This document shows positions 16,575 to 24,845 of a stretch of DNA of 64,000 bases, one piece after another. Both the position numbers and the translations under genes were made by a program. The stretch spans positions 1,178,001-1,242,000 of the forward strand of contig NZ_OY782755.1 in assembly GCF_963678165.1 (NCBI RefSeq), written 5' to 3'. The stretch is from an uncultured Acetobacteroides sp. (GTDB lineage Bacteria > Bacteroidota > Bacteroidia > Bacteroidales > ZOR0009). The stretch's first letter is position 1. The number at the start of each line of letters is the position of its first letter. Under the pieces are notes generated by a model, which was not told the DNA's origin, searched no databases, and saw only the letters and a program-made list of their open reading frames with translations.

Positions 16575-17402
16575 ATGCTTATTGGACTTTTTGAAGACTC
16601 TAAACCTGCCCTTTACGAGTTGATGAATGGTCTATCAATGGAGTTAGGGTTCGATTTGAAGGTGTTAGGGTGCGTCGATGACGTGACAGATGAGAAATTA
16701 GACGGACTTATTGTTGATAATGAGTTTAAATCCTCAACATCTATCGCCGAAATCCTGAAGCAGTTTAAGAATATTCTACTGCTCGACCCGTTGCAGGCAT
16801 CGGAGATCGTTAATCAGGAGCTCTTGATCATTTGCGAGGAGGCCAATGTCGACCTGATGGTTGCTGGTCCTGCAGTAAACCCTCATATCTTCGATTTTAT
16901 CCGTAAGTATGCGAGCGATCCCTACTATGTTAGGGTTATTCACGAGGAAGATACCATGGGTGTCAGCTTTGATGTCTTGTATAGATCCCTTTACTGGAAT
17001 GGTTTTTTCTCCGATGGCGATATTCGTAGGGCAAAGGTGAATGCGTTGCCTTCGGTGAACGATAAAGGCATCGTTTTTTATGGAAAGACCGAGTCGGCGA
17101 AGAGCATTCCTGTCGATACATGGTTTACCAACCTCGGATTTAGCAAAGTTCAATTGGTAAAGGTGTTCTCGCAGACAAACGTAGTTGAACTCGACTGCAA
17201 TACTTGGACATTTAAGATGAAGGATACGAGTATGGAGGTGGTAGATAACTATAAGGATGGTGGAAATTCTCAGGAACCTTTCGTCCGTTCGTTTATCGAG
17301 CAGCTTCTTGGCGAAGATGTCCGTCCACTAAACATGTCGATATCCAATTTTTTAAAGATAAAGGAGCTATATGCGATGGCTCTGCAAAAGTTGGCGCTAT
17401 AA
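16575..17402 (+). CDS. Hypothetical protein, possibly a degenerate Gfo/Idh/MocA-like protein
   Basis: A 275-residue soluble protein starting MLIGLFEDSKPAL. I do not recognise it with confidence. Its layout recalls a Gfo/Idh/MocA oxidoreductase. ILLLDPLQASEIVNQELLIICEEANVDLMVAGP sits where those enzymes have the EKP segment plus helix, and NSQEPFVRSFIEQLLGEDVRPLNMS near the end resembles their C-terminal helix region. The N-terminal GxGxxG nucleotide loop and the EKP lysine are absent, so NAD-dependent catalysis would be unlikely. The gene is single and is followed by a shared bidirectional terminator. Another reading is a Bacteroidota-specific protein of unrelated fold. Confidence 0.7.
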   Translation: MLIGLFEDSKPALYELMNGLSMELGFDLKVLGCVDDVTDEKLDGLIVDNEFKSSTSIAEILKQFKNILLLDPLQASEIVNQELLIICEEANVDLMVAGPAVNPHIFDFIRKYASDPYYVRVIHEEDTMGVSFDVLYRSLYWNGFFSDGDIRRAKVNALPSVNDKGIVFYGKTESAKSIPVDTWFTNLGFSKVQLVKVFSQTNVVELDCNTWTFKMKDTSMEVVDNYKDGGNSQEPFVRSFIEQLLGEDVRPLNMSISNFLKIKELYAMALQKLAL

Positions 17403-17444
17403 ATATTAAAAAGGCTGTACTAATTAGCACAGCCTTTTTAATAT
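17403..17444. terminator. Bidirectional terminator between two convergent genes
   Basis: A perfect 16-bp stem, ATATTAAAAAGGCTGT against ACAGCCTTTTTAATAT, with a ten-base loop. It begins directly after the stop codon of the rightward gene and ends 15 bp before the rpmH stop codon. The A/T runs flanking the GC block let it work for both strands. Confidence 0.92.
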
Positions 17445-17458
17445 CTTGAAAGCAAATA

Positions 17459-17617
17459 CTAGTATTTACCTCTTGATTCGTCAGATACACTAAGTTTCTT
17501 ACGACCTTTTGCTCTTCTAGAAGCTAGAACTCTACGTCCATTGGCAGTAGACATTCTCTCTCTAAAGCCGTGTTTGTTTCTTCTCTTCCTCTTCGATGGT
17601 TGAAATGTCCTTTTCAT
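17459..17617 (-). CDS. rpmH: 50S ribosomal protein L34
   Basis: A 52-residue, strongly basic protein beginning [20 protein letters not shown] and continuing [22 protein letters not shown], the full L34 signature. L34 is among the smallest ribosomal proteins and sits in the 50S subunit. The gene is in its own transcription unit here, away from the dnaA/rnpA neighbourhood it occupies in many bacteria. It has a well-formed promoter upstream and a shared terminator downstream. Confidence 0.97.
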   Translation of the reverse strand: MKRTFQPSKRKRRNKHGFRERMSTANGRRVLASRRAKGRKKLSVSDESRGKY

Positions 17618-17670
17618 TGGGAGACGCTTTAAACTATATTATTAACTTGTTACTCCTTTTTTTCGAACTG

Positions 17671-17700
17671 CAAAAATAGCCTTTTTTTTCTTCTCGCAAA
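17671..17700 (-). promoter_or_regulatory. rpmH promoter with both -33 and -7 elements
   Basis: On the minus strand TTTG (17700-17697) is followed after 18 bp by TATTTTTG (17678-17671), close to the Bacteroidota consensus TTTG-N19-TAnnTTTG. The inferred leader to the rpmH ATG is about 45 nt and AT-rich. Confidence 0.75.
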
Positions 17701-17749
17701 TAATGTTTACTCAAAATATCACATGTAGGTAACGAATTTTAGACTTTTG

Positions 17750-18370
17750 CTAGCGTTGAAGGTATACAACCTTTTTTGTTTCAAAGAATTCGTCGTCAAA
17801 AAACTCTGGGATGTCATACACAACACGGGGGTACGGTATGGTGCTAAGTTCTTCAGTTAAGTCGCCACCTTTAAGGTAAAGGATACCGTTAGGAAGCGCG
17901 TTTTTCCCTTTTGGCGTAATCCTTTTCCATACCCACGAGCAAAAAGTTTTGATGTCGGTAACGGCGCGGCTCACCACAAAATCGTAGTTCTCGGGAAGTT
18001 GTTCTGCCCTAGTTTGCATCGCCTTTACATTTTTAAGCCCAATGCTGTTTGCTACGTTTTGAACAACTGTAATTTTCTTACCAATTGAGTCGACAAGGGT
18101 AAAGTTCACCTTTGAAAACAAAATGGCTAAAGGAATGCCGGGGAATCCTCCACCAGTTCCTACATCTAAAATCTTGGTTCCATCTTTAAATGAGATGACC
18201 TTTGCAATGGCAAGCGAGTGGAGTATATGCTTGGTGTAGATGTTGTCAATGTCTTTTCTGGAGATAACGTTTATCTTTTCGTTCCATTCAGTGTATAACT
18301 CTTTCAGCATCCCAAATTGTCGCTTTTGCTCGTCGGTTAGGTTTGGGAAGTATTTTTCAATGGTTTCCAT
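17750..18370 (-). CDS. rsmG: 16S rRNA (guanine-527-N7) methyltransferase RsmG
   Basis: A 206-residue class I methyltransferase (GidB) that methylates G527 in the 530 loop of 16S rRNA. Motif I is DVGTGGGFPGIPLAI, with LVDSIGKK after it and VSRAV further on, the typical RsmG signature. Length is normal. Its start codon overlaps the stop of the sigma factor gene by one base (TAATG), so it is translationally coupled and the last gene of a three-gene leftward operon. Loss of this enzyme gives low-level streptomycin resistance in other bacteria; nothing in the sequence suggests it is defective here. Confidence 0.96.
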   Translation of the reverse strand: METIEKYFPNLTDEQKRQFGMLKELYTEWNEKINVISRKDIDNIYTKHILHSLAIAKVISFKDGTKILDVGTGGGFPGIPLAILFSKVNFTLVDSIGKKITVVQNVANSIGLKNVKAMQTRAEQLPENYDFVVSRAVTDIKTFCSWVWKRITPKGKNALPNGILYLKGGDLTEELSTIPYPRVVYDIPEFFDDEFFETKKVVYLQR

Positions 18371-18978
18371 TAAAGTGGGTTGTCTTTATTGTTTTTCATA
18401 TAGGTCGAAAGGAGTTCTTTCGCCCTGAAAAGTTGCGCCTTTACGGTGCCAATCGGTAATTCAAGTTCTTCTGCAATCTCCTCGTAGGAATACTCCTTAA
18501 AGTAGCGGAGTTCTAGTAGGCGGCGATATCGAGGCTTTAACTTAGACACTAAGTCCTGTATCAGTTTTGCATTTTGCTCCTTTATCATCGATTCCTCGGG
18601 ATCTGGAGTGCTTGCCGCAATGTCTACATGAGGGGAGAAAGAGTCCTCAGTGTCATTTTGCTGGTCTATAGATATAACGTTTGCCTTATTCTTTCTGATA
18701 AAGTCGATGCAGTTGTTGGTGGCAATCTTAAACAGCCAGGTGCTAAAGGCAAAGTTTGGTGTGTAAAGGTGTATGTTGCGAAATGCTTTTCCAAAAGCTT
18801 CGATGGTAAGGTCTTCCGCATCAATTTTATTATTTACCATCTTTAGCAGCAGAAAGAAAAGAGCATCCTTGTACCTATCCATTAATTCGGCGTACGCCTT
18901 TTGATCTCCCCAAAGAGCTAGTTGTACAAGCTTATAGTCGTACTTCGCTTTTTCCGATAGATTATCATCTAGCTCCAT
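18370..18978 (-). CDS. ECF-type RNA polymerase sigma factor
   Basis: A 202-residue sigma-70 family protein with regions 2 and 4 only, so of the extracytoplasmic-function group. Region 2 contains WGDQKAYAELMDRYKDALF, DAEDLTIEAFGKAF and WLFKIATNNCIDFIR. A variable linker rich in Asp and Ser follows, then region 4 with LELRYFKEYSYEEIAEELEL and PIGTVKAQLFRAKELL, the DNA-binding helix. No anti-sigma factor gene is adjacent, which is unusual for a classical ECF pair. The gene overlaps the end of the glycosyltransferase gene by 10 bp and abuts rsmG, so it is made together with them. Confidence 0.92.
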   Translation of the reverse strand: MELDDNLSEKAKYDYKLVQLALWGDQKAYAELMDRYKDALFFLLLKMVNNKIDAEDLTIEAFGKAFRNIHLYTPNFAFSTWLFKIATNNCIDFIRKNKANVISIDQQNDTEDSFSPHVDIAASTPDPEESMIKEQNAKLIQDLVSKLKPRYRRLLELRYFKEYSYEEIAEELELPIGTVKAQLFRAKELLSTYMKNNKDNPL

Positions 18979-20117
18979 TGTTGCCTCTTAGGTGTAAATT
19001 TGCGCTTGAGGTAGAACGCAAGATACAAAACAGGCGAAATAATATCAAACAGAATCATTGGAAACCAGAGCCCTTTTTCTTGGAGTTTATTGATGCCTGT
19101 TTTGAAGCAAATTGTTACTGCTACTAATCTGACAAAGATGAAGCCAAGAGCAATATATGGAATTGGCAATAGAAATATTAGCACTATAGCGGTTGCTAGA
19201 AACGCTATTCTGCTAACCATTTCGAACGAAATATTGAATTTTGATCCAAACCTGTAATGCTTAAAGGTTGAACCATGTCTTGTTTTCTGCTGAATCCATG
19301 AATCCCATGTAGTTCTAGGTTCAGTGGTTAGCAAAGAATCTTTGGAAATGCAGACGCTGGTATTGCTGCCAGTTGCCACTTCGTTGATGAACAAATCATC
19401 GTCGCCTGATACGAGCGTATGATGGTTGGCAAATCCACGATTTTTGAAAAATAGATCTTTCTTGTATGAAAGGTTGCGTCCAACACCCATGTACGGGGCT
19501 TTGCTCAATGCCAAACCGAGGTAGTTTAGTCCGATGAAAAAGGCATCACATCTGATTAATTTATTTAGCCAGCCTTTATTGCGCTCGTATCCACAGTAAC
19601 CTAAAACGACTTCGGTTTCTGATTCGTACGAATTAACCATCTGCTTAATCCATTGGTTCGTTTTGGGCGTGCAGTCGGCATCGGTAAAAATGATGATCTC
19701 GTTAATGGCCGATTTTATTCCAACTGTAACAGCAAGTTTTTTGCCATGCCAGAATTTCTCATCCTTCTTAATAAAGGTTTGGCGAAGGTGAGGGTATTTC
19801 GCCTTTAAAGATTTTAGGATGTAGTGGGTGTCGTCGTCAGAACAGTCATCTACTACAATAATCTCGTAGTTGGGGTAATCTTGTTCTGCAATAACAGGTA
19901 TGTTTTTATGAAGGTTGTCTTGTTCGTTTCGGGCGCAAATCACCACAGAGACTGGAGGCCATTGACTGCGCAATTCATCGATTTTCACCTGTTTAAACCT
20001 TCCAACTTTTCCGTAAATGAAAATGTAATATACGAGTTGGATCAAAAATGTGATTGCTAAAAAGGCTAGTAATGCTTGCTGGTAAATCGCTAATTCGCTG
20101 AAGAAAGTGTACTCCAT
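18969..20117 (-). CDS. Membrane-anchored family 2 glycosyltransferase
   Basis: A 382-residue inner-membrane protein. One helix at about 12-33 precedes the GT-A catalytic domain with VSVVICARNEQDNL, VVDDCSDDDT, TDADCTP (the DxD-like metal motif), a GDDD segment and QQKTRHG in place of the QxxRW motif. Two or three membrane helices follow at about 300-370. It probably adds a sugar from a nucleotide donor to a lipid-linked or extracytoplasmic glycan; donor and acceptor cannot be told. It is the first gene of the operon with the sigma factor and rsmG, and diverges from tgt across a 180-bp spacer. Confidence 0.9.
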   Translation of the reverse strand: MEYTFFSELAIYQQALLAFLAITFLIQLVYYIFIYGKVGRFKQVKIDELRSQWPPVSVVICARNEQDNLHKNIPVIAEQDYPNYEIIVVDDCSDDDTHYILKSLKAKYPHLRQTFIKKDEKFWHGKKLAVTVGIKSAINEIIIFTDADCTPKTNQWIKQMVNSYESETEVVLGYCGYERNKGWLNKLIRCDAFFIGLNYLGLALSKAPYMGVGRNLSYKKDLFFKNRGFANHHTLVSGDDDLFINEVATGSNTSVCISKDSLLTTEPRTTWDSWIQQKTRHGSTFKHYRFGSKFNISFEMVSRIAFLATAIVLIFLLPIPYIALGFIFVRLVAVTICFKTGINKLQEKGLWFPMILFDIISPVLYLAFYLKRKFTPKRQQWS

Positions 20118-20266
20118 TGTTATGCTAAAAAATAATCGGCAATTTTATCAAAGTTTTTCGGCATTCTCAGCTGTCGTTCACATTTTATGTGTTTGTTGTA
20201 AGTTACTTAACATTTACAGCAACAATTTATTGCGTAGAACGAGGTAGTTTTCGATGTATAATTAGT

Positions 20267-20274
20267 TATTTTTG
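20267..20274 (+). promoter_or_regulatory. Promoter -7 element TATTTTTG for tgt
   Basis: TATTTTTG fits TAnnTTTG and ends 25 bp before the tgt ATG. The 20118-20299 spacer must also hold the leftward promoter of the glycosyltransferase operon, for which I see no clear match. Confidence 0.55.
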
Positions 20275-20299
20275 CGCTCATTTTCAATAAAAGAGGTCA

Positions 20300-21430
20300 A
20301 TGAAGTTCGACTTAACTGCCACAGATGTGCATTCGAAGGCTCGTGTTGGTGTAATAACTACCGACCATGGGCAAATACATACGCCAATATTTATGCCTGT
20401 TGGAACGGTTGCAACCGTAAAGGGGGTTTTTCATCGAGATCTAAAGGAAGAGGTAAACGCAGAGATTATATTGGGGAATACCTACCATTTGTACCTTAGG
20501 CCAGGTTTAGAAGTGCTTAAGGCTGCTGGTGGATTACATAAGTTCAGTGCTTGGGATCGTCCGATTCTTACCGATAGCGGTGGATATCAAGTTTTTTCTT
20601 TAGCAGAAAATCGAAAGTTAACTACCGAAGGGTGTACTTTCCGTTCGCATATTGATGGATCAAAGCATATGTTTACTCCCGAAAACGTAATGGATATCCA
20701 GCGCGTTATTGGCGCCGATATTATTATGGCTTTCGATGAGTGCCCTCCAGGAACAGCAACCTATGAGTATGCCAGCAAATCTTTAGACCTTACTCAAGGT
20801 TGGCTTGAGCGATGCGTAAAGCGTTTTGACGAAACCGAAGGACTTTACGGCTATTCGCAAACGTTGTTCCCAATTGTTCAAGGATGTGTTTATCCCGACT
20901 TACGTAGAAAGGCTGCTGAGCATGCTGCTACGCTCGATAGGGAGGGGTATGCTATTGGTGGTTTGGCCGTTGGAGAACCCGCGGAGCAGATGTACGAGAT
21001 GATAGAGCTGGTAAATGAGATTCTGCCAGAAACAAAACCTCGCTATTTGATGGGAGTTGGTACTCCTGTAAACATTCTTGAAGGCATTTCGCGTGGTGTA
21101 GATATGTTCGATTGCGTTATGCCAACTCGGAACGGAAGAAATGGGATGCTCTTTACTAGCGAGGGCATAATCAACATCCGTAATCTAAAGTGGAGAAATG
21201 ATTTTTCTGCTATTGATTCCAATGGTGTGGCATTTGTTGATACCACCTACACTAAAGCCTACCTTCGACATTTGTTTGTCTCTGACGAAATGCTTGGTGC
21301 ACAGATTGCCTCTATGCATAATTTAGCCTTCTACCTATGGCTGGTAAGGGAGGCGCGCACACATATCCTTGCGGGGGATTTTGCGCAATGGAAGGAGATG
21401 ATGGTGCCGAAGTTGTCAACGCGACTGTAA
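20300..21430 (+). CDS. tgt: tRNA-guanine transglycosylase (queuine/preQ1 exchange)
   Basis: A 376-residue TIM-barrel enzyme that exchanges guanine 34 in GUN-anticodon tRNAs for preQ1. Typical segments are TPIFMPVGTVATVKG, LTDSGGYQVFSL (with the Asp of the active site), GGLAVGEP and FDCVMPTRNGRNGMLFT. In the usual bacterial zinc-binding segment (CxCxxC...H) the cysteines are missing: the protein reads IDSNGVAFVDTTYTKAYLRHLF. I believe this cysteine-free form is common in Bacteroidota Tgt. An LptF/G-type permease gene follows after 77 bp. Confidence 0.96.
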   Translation: MKFDLTATDVHSKARVGVITTDHGQIHTPIFMPVGTVATVKGVFHRDLKEEVNAEIILGNTYHLYLRPGLEVLKAAGGLHKFSAWDRPILTDSGGYQVFSLAENRKLTTEGCTFRSHIDGSKHMFTPENVMDIQRVIGADIIMAFDECPPGTATYEYASKSLDLTQGWLERCVKRFDETEGLYGYSQTLFPIVQGCVYPDLRRKAAEHAATLDREGYAIGGLAVGEPAEQMYEMIELVNEILPETKPRYLMGVGTPVNILEGISRGVDMFDCVMPTRNGRNGMLFTSEGIINIRNLKWRNDFSAIDSNGVAFVDTTYTKAYLRHLFVSDEMLGAQIASMHNLAFYLWLVREARTHILAGDFAQWKEMMVPKLSTRL

Positions 21431-21507
21431 TTCGTGTAGAACAAATCATACAAATTAACGTAGTTCTTCTTTCGCTTTTGTAATTTTGAAAGCATAAATA
21501 AAAAGAG

Positions 21508-22599
21508 ATGAAGGTTAAACTTTTTAAGCGCCTCGACATATATATTATCAAGAAGTTTATTGGAACTTATTTCTTTGCGCTTCTTATTATTATTGGTATT
21601 GCTGTAGTTTTTGATGCAGCAGAAAAAATAGATGACTTCATGGAGAAGAATGCTCCGCTAAGAGCGATTATCTTCGACTACTATATGAACTTTATCCCCT
21701 ACTTTGCTAGCCTTTTTAGCTCGCTCTTTACTTTCGTAGCGGTAATATTCTTTACATCTAAAATGGCCAGCAATACAGAGATTGTTGCAATTTTAGCGAG
21801 TGGGGTTAGCTTTAAGCGGTTACTATACCCTTACTTTGTTGCTGCGTTGTTTATTGCTGTGCTTAACTTTTTATTGGTTGGCTTTATTATTCCCCGAGCT
21901 AACGAGGTTAAGATCGACTTTGAAAATAAGTATGTAAAGAAGCAGTACCAAAATACAGAAACGAACATCCATAGGCAGCTTACTCCGAATACGTTTGTGT
22001 ACATGGAGAACTTTATGGTAATTGGCAAAATTGCCTCTAAATTTTCGTTGGAAAAATTTGATGGCAACCAGCTTAAGTCTAAGTTGATCTCCGACTATGC
22101 TGTATGGGATTCGACTAGTGGAAAGTGGACTGCTTACAACTACTACGTTAGAGAGATGTTTAACGGGAAAGAGGTTATTAAGCGCGGGGAGAAGATCGAT
22201 ACGCTTATTGACCTTAGCGGTAAGGAACTTTCGCAGCGATCGAATGTGGTAGAGACAATGAACTTGGTTGAACTTTCCAGGCAAATTGTAAAGCAGAAGC
22301 AGCGTGGTGCTGATGATGTTCAGTTCTTGCAGGCAGAACGTAATAAGCGCTACGCATATCCTTTAAGCACCTTTATTCTAACCTTGATTGGGGTGTCGTT
22401 TGCATCTCGCAAGGTGAGAGGCGGCATCGGGCTTCATATTGGATTAGGCTTTCTTATAGGCTTTTCTTACCTTCTGTTTATGCGCTTTAGCGAAATGTTT
22501 GCGATAGGGGGGCTAATTTCTGCAAATGTTGCAATATGGGTGCCTAACGTACTTTACGCTTTCATTGCGCTGTATCTGTATTGGAAAACACCTAAATAG
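21508..22599 (+). CDS. LptF/LptG-family LPS export permease
   Basis: A 363-residue inner-membrane protein of the YjgP/YjgQ family. LptF and LptG form the membrane part of the LptB2FG transporter, which pulls lipopolysaccharide out of the inner membrane. About three helices lie in the first 130 residues (for example FFALLIIIGIAVVFDA and FVAALFIAVLNFLLVGFII). A periplasmic jellyroll domain spans about 140-270, and three further helices follow from about 285. RYAYPLSTFILTLIGVSFASRKVRGG is a typical family segment. Which of the two paralogues it is cannot be decided from sequence alone. It follows tgt on the same strand. Confidence 0.93.
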   Translation: MKVKLFKRLDIYIIKKFIGTYFFALLIIIGIAVVFDAAEKIDDFMEKNAPLRAIIFDYYMNFIPYFASLFSSLFTFVAVIFFTSKMASNTEIVAILASGVSFKRLLYPYFVAALFIAVLNFLLVGFIIPRANEVKIDFENKYVKKQYQNTETNIHRQLTPNTFVYMENFMVIGKIASKFSLEKFDGNQLKSKLISDYAVWDSTSGKWTAYNYYVREMFNGKEVIKRGEKIDTLIDLSGKELSQRSNVVETMNLVELSRQIVKQKQRGADDVQFLQAERNKRYAYPLSTFILTLIGVSFASRKVRGGIGLHIGLGFLIGFSYLLFMRFSEMFAIGGLISANVAIWVPNVLYAFIALYLYWKTPK

Positions 22600-22785
22600 G
22601 ACGCCCATTTAGGTCGTTAATGCCTTTTACTTTCCTTAAAAAAATGCCTAACGTGTGAAAAACTGGTGTTAAAGTTATCACAGTAATTCGCAATTTAGGA
22701 ATAGAATAGCTAGACTTGTAGCTTGAATTTGATGTGGATGTTGGAATATTCTGCATTTTAGTTATCAACTAACACAAGAAAACAC

Positions 22786-24330
22786 ATGCCTTTGAAAAAG
22801 AAAATTCTTGAGCTTAAGAAGCGCAAGGAGGAAGTACTACAAGGAGGTGGCCCAAAAGCGATTGCTAAGCAGCAAGCGATGGGAAAAATGACCGCACGCG
22901 AGCGTATTCTCGCCCTACTAGATGAAAGTTCATTCCACGAGTATGACCTTTTCGTTGAGCACTCTGCTCGCGAATTTGGAATGGATGGTAAAGTGCTCGC
23001 CGGGGATGGTGTGGTAATTGGAACAGGTACAATATTTGGTTCACCTGTAGCAATATTTGCTCAGGACTTTACCGTTATGGGTGGTTCGCTAGGCCTTATG
23101 CATGCTCGCAAAATCACCAAAATTATGGACTACGCAATCAAGATGCGTATGCCTCTTATCGGAATTAACGACTCGGGTGGTGCTCGTATTCAGGAAGGCG
23201 TTAACTCGCTTGCCGGATACGGCGAAATTTTCTACCGCAACACCATCGCCAGTGGCGTAATTCCTCAAATCTCTGTAATTCTTGGTCCATGTGCTGGTGG
23301 AGCCGTTTACTCTCCAGCGCTAACCGACTTCGTTTTCGTGGTGGACAACATCTCTAAGATGTTTATTACAGGACCTGAAGTTATCAAGTCGGTACTTGGC
23401 GAGGAAATTACCCAGGAGGAGCTTGGTGGTGCTCGCGTTCACTGCGAAATTACCGGTAACGCTCACTTCTTTGCCAAGAGCGAGGCTGAGTGCTTCGATC
23501 AGATCAAGAAACTCATCACCTTTATCCCTTGGAACAACAGCAAGAAGGCGCTACGCTTCGAGCCTAAGCATCCAAAGCCTCAGTACAAGATCGAGGATAT
23601 CGTTCCTGAAAATCCTAACAAGCCATACGACGTTCGCGATGTAATTCGTGCCGTTGTTGACGATTCTGACTTCTTCGAAATTCAGGAGATGTGGGCTCAA
23701 AACATCGTTATTGGTTTTGGCCGCCTGAATGGCGATACCATTGGTTTCGTTGCCAACCAGCCTAAGGTGGTTGCCGGAGTGCTTGACTGCGACTCATCTG
23801 ACAAGGCTGCTCGCTTCATCCGCTTCTGCGATGCGTTTAACATCCCACTCGTTACCCTTGAGGACCTTCCAGGCTACCTTCCAGGTGTAGACCAGGAGCA
23901 CCAAGGCGTTATCCGCCACGGCGCAAAGATGCTTTACGCTTACAGCGAGGCTACCGTGCCTAGAATTACCGTTATCCTTCGTAAGGCATACGGTGGTGGG
24001 TACATTGCCATGAACTCGCGCCACCTGCAGGCCGACTTCGTATTTGCTTGGCCTCTGGCCGAGATTGCGGTTATGGGGCCAGAGGGTGCTGCTAACATCA
24101 TCTTCCGTAAGGAGATCATGGAGGCTGAGAACCCCGACGAAATGCGCAAGCTGAAGGTTGAAGAGTACAAGGAGAAGTTCGCTAACCCCTACGTTGCCGC
24201 TTCGAGGGGCTACGTTGATACCGTTATCGAGCCTTCGGAAACTCGCCGCTTCCTGATCCACGCCCTAGAGGTGTCGCTGGAGAAGGTTGTTGAGCGTCCA
24301 TCGCGTAAGCACGGAATTCCTCCATTTTAA
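22786..24330 (+). CDS. Acyl-CoA carboxylase carboxyltransferase subunit (propionyl/methylmalonyl-CoA type)
   Basis: A 514-residue carboxyltransferase of the PccB/MmdA family. It transfers CO2 between biotin and an acyl-CoA. The N-terminal part holds GKMTARERILALLDESSFHE and VFAQDFTVMGGSLGLMHARK-type text; the C-terminal part holds GYLPGVDQEHQGVIRHGAKM and RKAYGGGYIAMNSR, forming the two crotonase-like halves. It could serve propionyl-CoA carboxylation or the reverse methylmalonyl-CoA decarboxylation of the succinate-propionate route. The biotin carrier gene follows after 10 bp. No biotin carboxylase or sodium-pump subunit is present here. Confidence 0.95.
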   Translation: MPLKKKILELKKRKEEVLQGGGPKAIAKQQAMGKMTARERILALLDESSFHEYDLFVEHSAREFGMDGKVLAGDGVVIGTGTIFGSPVAIFAQDFTVMGGSLGLMHARKITKIMDYAIKMRMPLIGINDSGGARIQEGVNSLAGYGEIFYRNTIASGVIPQISVILGPCAGGAVYSPALTDFVFVVDNISKMFITGPEVIKSVLGEEITQEELGGARVHCEITGNAHFFAKSEAECFDQIKKLITFIPWNNSKKALRFEPKHPKPQYKIEDIVPENPNKPYDVRDVIRAVVDDSDFFEIQEMWAQNIVIGFGRLNGDTIGFVANQPKVVAGVLDCDSSDKAARFIRFCDAFNIPLVTLEDLPGYLPGVDQEHQGVIRHGAKMLYAYSEATVPRITVILRKAYGGGYIAMNSRHLQADFVFAWPLAEIAVMGPEGAANIIFRKEIMEAENPDEMRKLKVEEYKEKFANPYVAASRGYVDTVIEPSETRRFLIHALEVSLEKVVERPSRKHGIPPF

Positions 24331-24340
24331 TCGTTGGGCT

Positions 24341-24670
24341 ATGAGCAATACCGAGGAGCTAAAACCTGAGTATACCTCGTTTGTTGTTGACGAAACTACG
24401 TATGAGACAATAGTCCCTGCGAAGATTGCCAACCGCAAGGCGTGGGAGAGGCCAAACCCTAACATGATTACCTCGTTTCTTCCGGGTACCATCCTAGAGA
24501 TGTACGTTAAGGAGGGCGATGTTGTTAAGGCTGGCGACAAGCTGCTTCTGTTTGAAGCAATGAAGATGCACACACTAGTCAATGCTCCTTTTGATGCAAC
24601 CGTTAAGGCGATTGTTGTATCGGAAGGGGGAAAGGTTCCCAAAGGGGAGTTGCTGATTGAGCTAAAGTAA
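24341..24670 (+). CDS. Biotin carboxyl carrier protein
   Basis: A 109-residue protein whose C-terminal 70 residues form a biotinyl domain with the biotin attachment motif FEAMKMHTLV (Lys75). An N-terminal 40-residue extension precedes it. The start ATG at 24341 (MSNTEELKPEYTSF) avoids overlap with the carboxyltransferase gene. It acts as the swinging arm that carries carboxybiotin to the upstream carboxyltransferase subunit. A strong terminator follows, so this is the end of the transcription unit. Confidence 0.95.
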   Translation: MSNTEELKPEYTSFVVDETTYETIVPAKIANRKAWERPNPNMITSFLPGTILEMYVKEGDVVKAGDKLLLFEAMKMHTLVNAPFDATVKAIVVSEGGKVPKGELLIELK

Positions 24671-24675
24671 CCATA

Positions 24676-24710
24676 GAGGGGGAGGGCGAAAGCCTTCCCC
24701 CTTTCTTTTT
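24676..24710 (+). terminator. Rho-independent terminator after the biotin carrier gene
   Basis: A GC-rich stem, GAGGGGGAGGGC against GCCTTCCCCCTTT (one G-T pair), closed by a GAAA tetraloop and followed by CTTTTT. Confidence 0.93.
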
Positions 24711-24845
24711 CGCCAGGTGTCCGCTTGGCGAGGGGCTGCTGGTTCAGCGTTTGGCGCTTGGGCCTTCGGTGCAGCGCCGCCGGTGGGGGATATCCGCTTT
24801 TGTTGATTCGAAGGGCTCCCCATTGGGCTTGAATAAACTTCTTTT

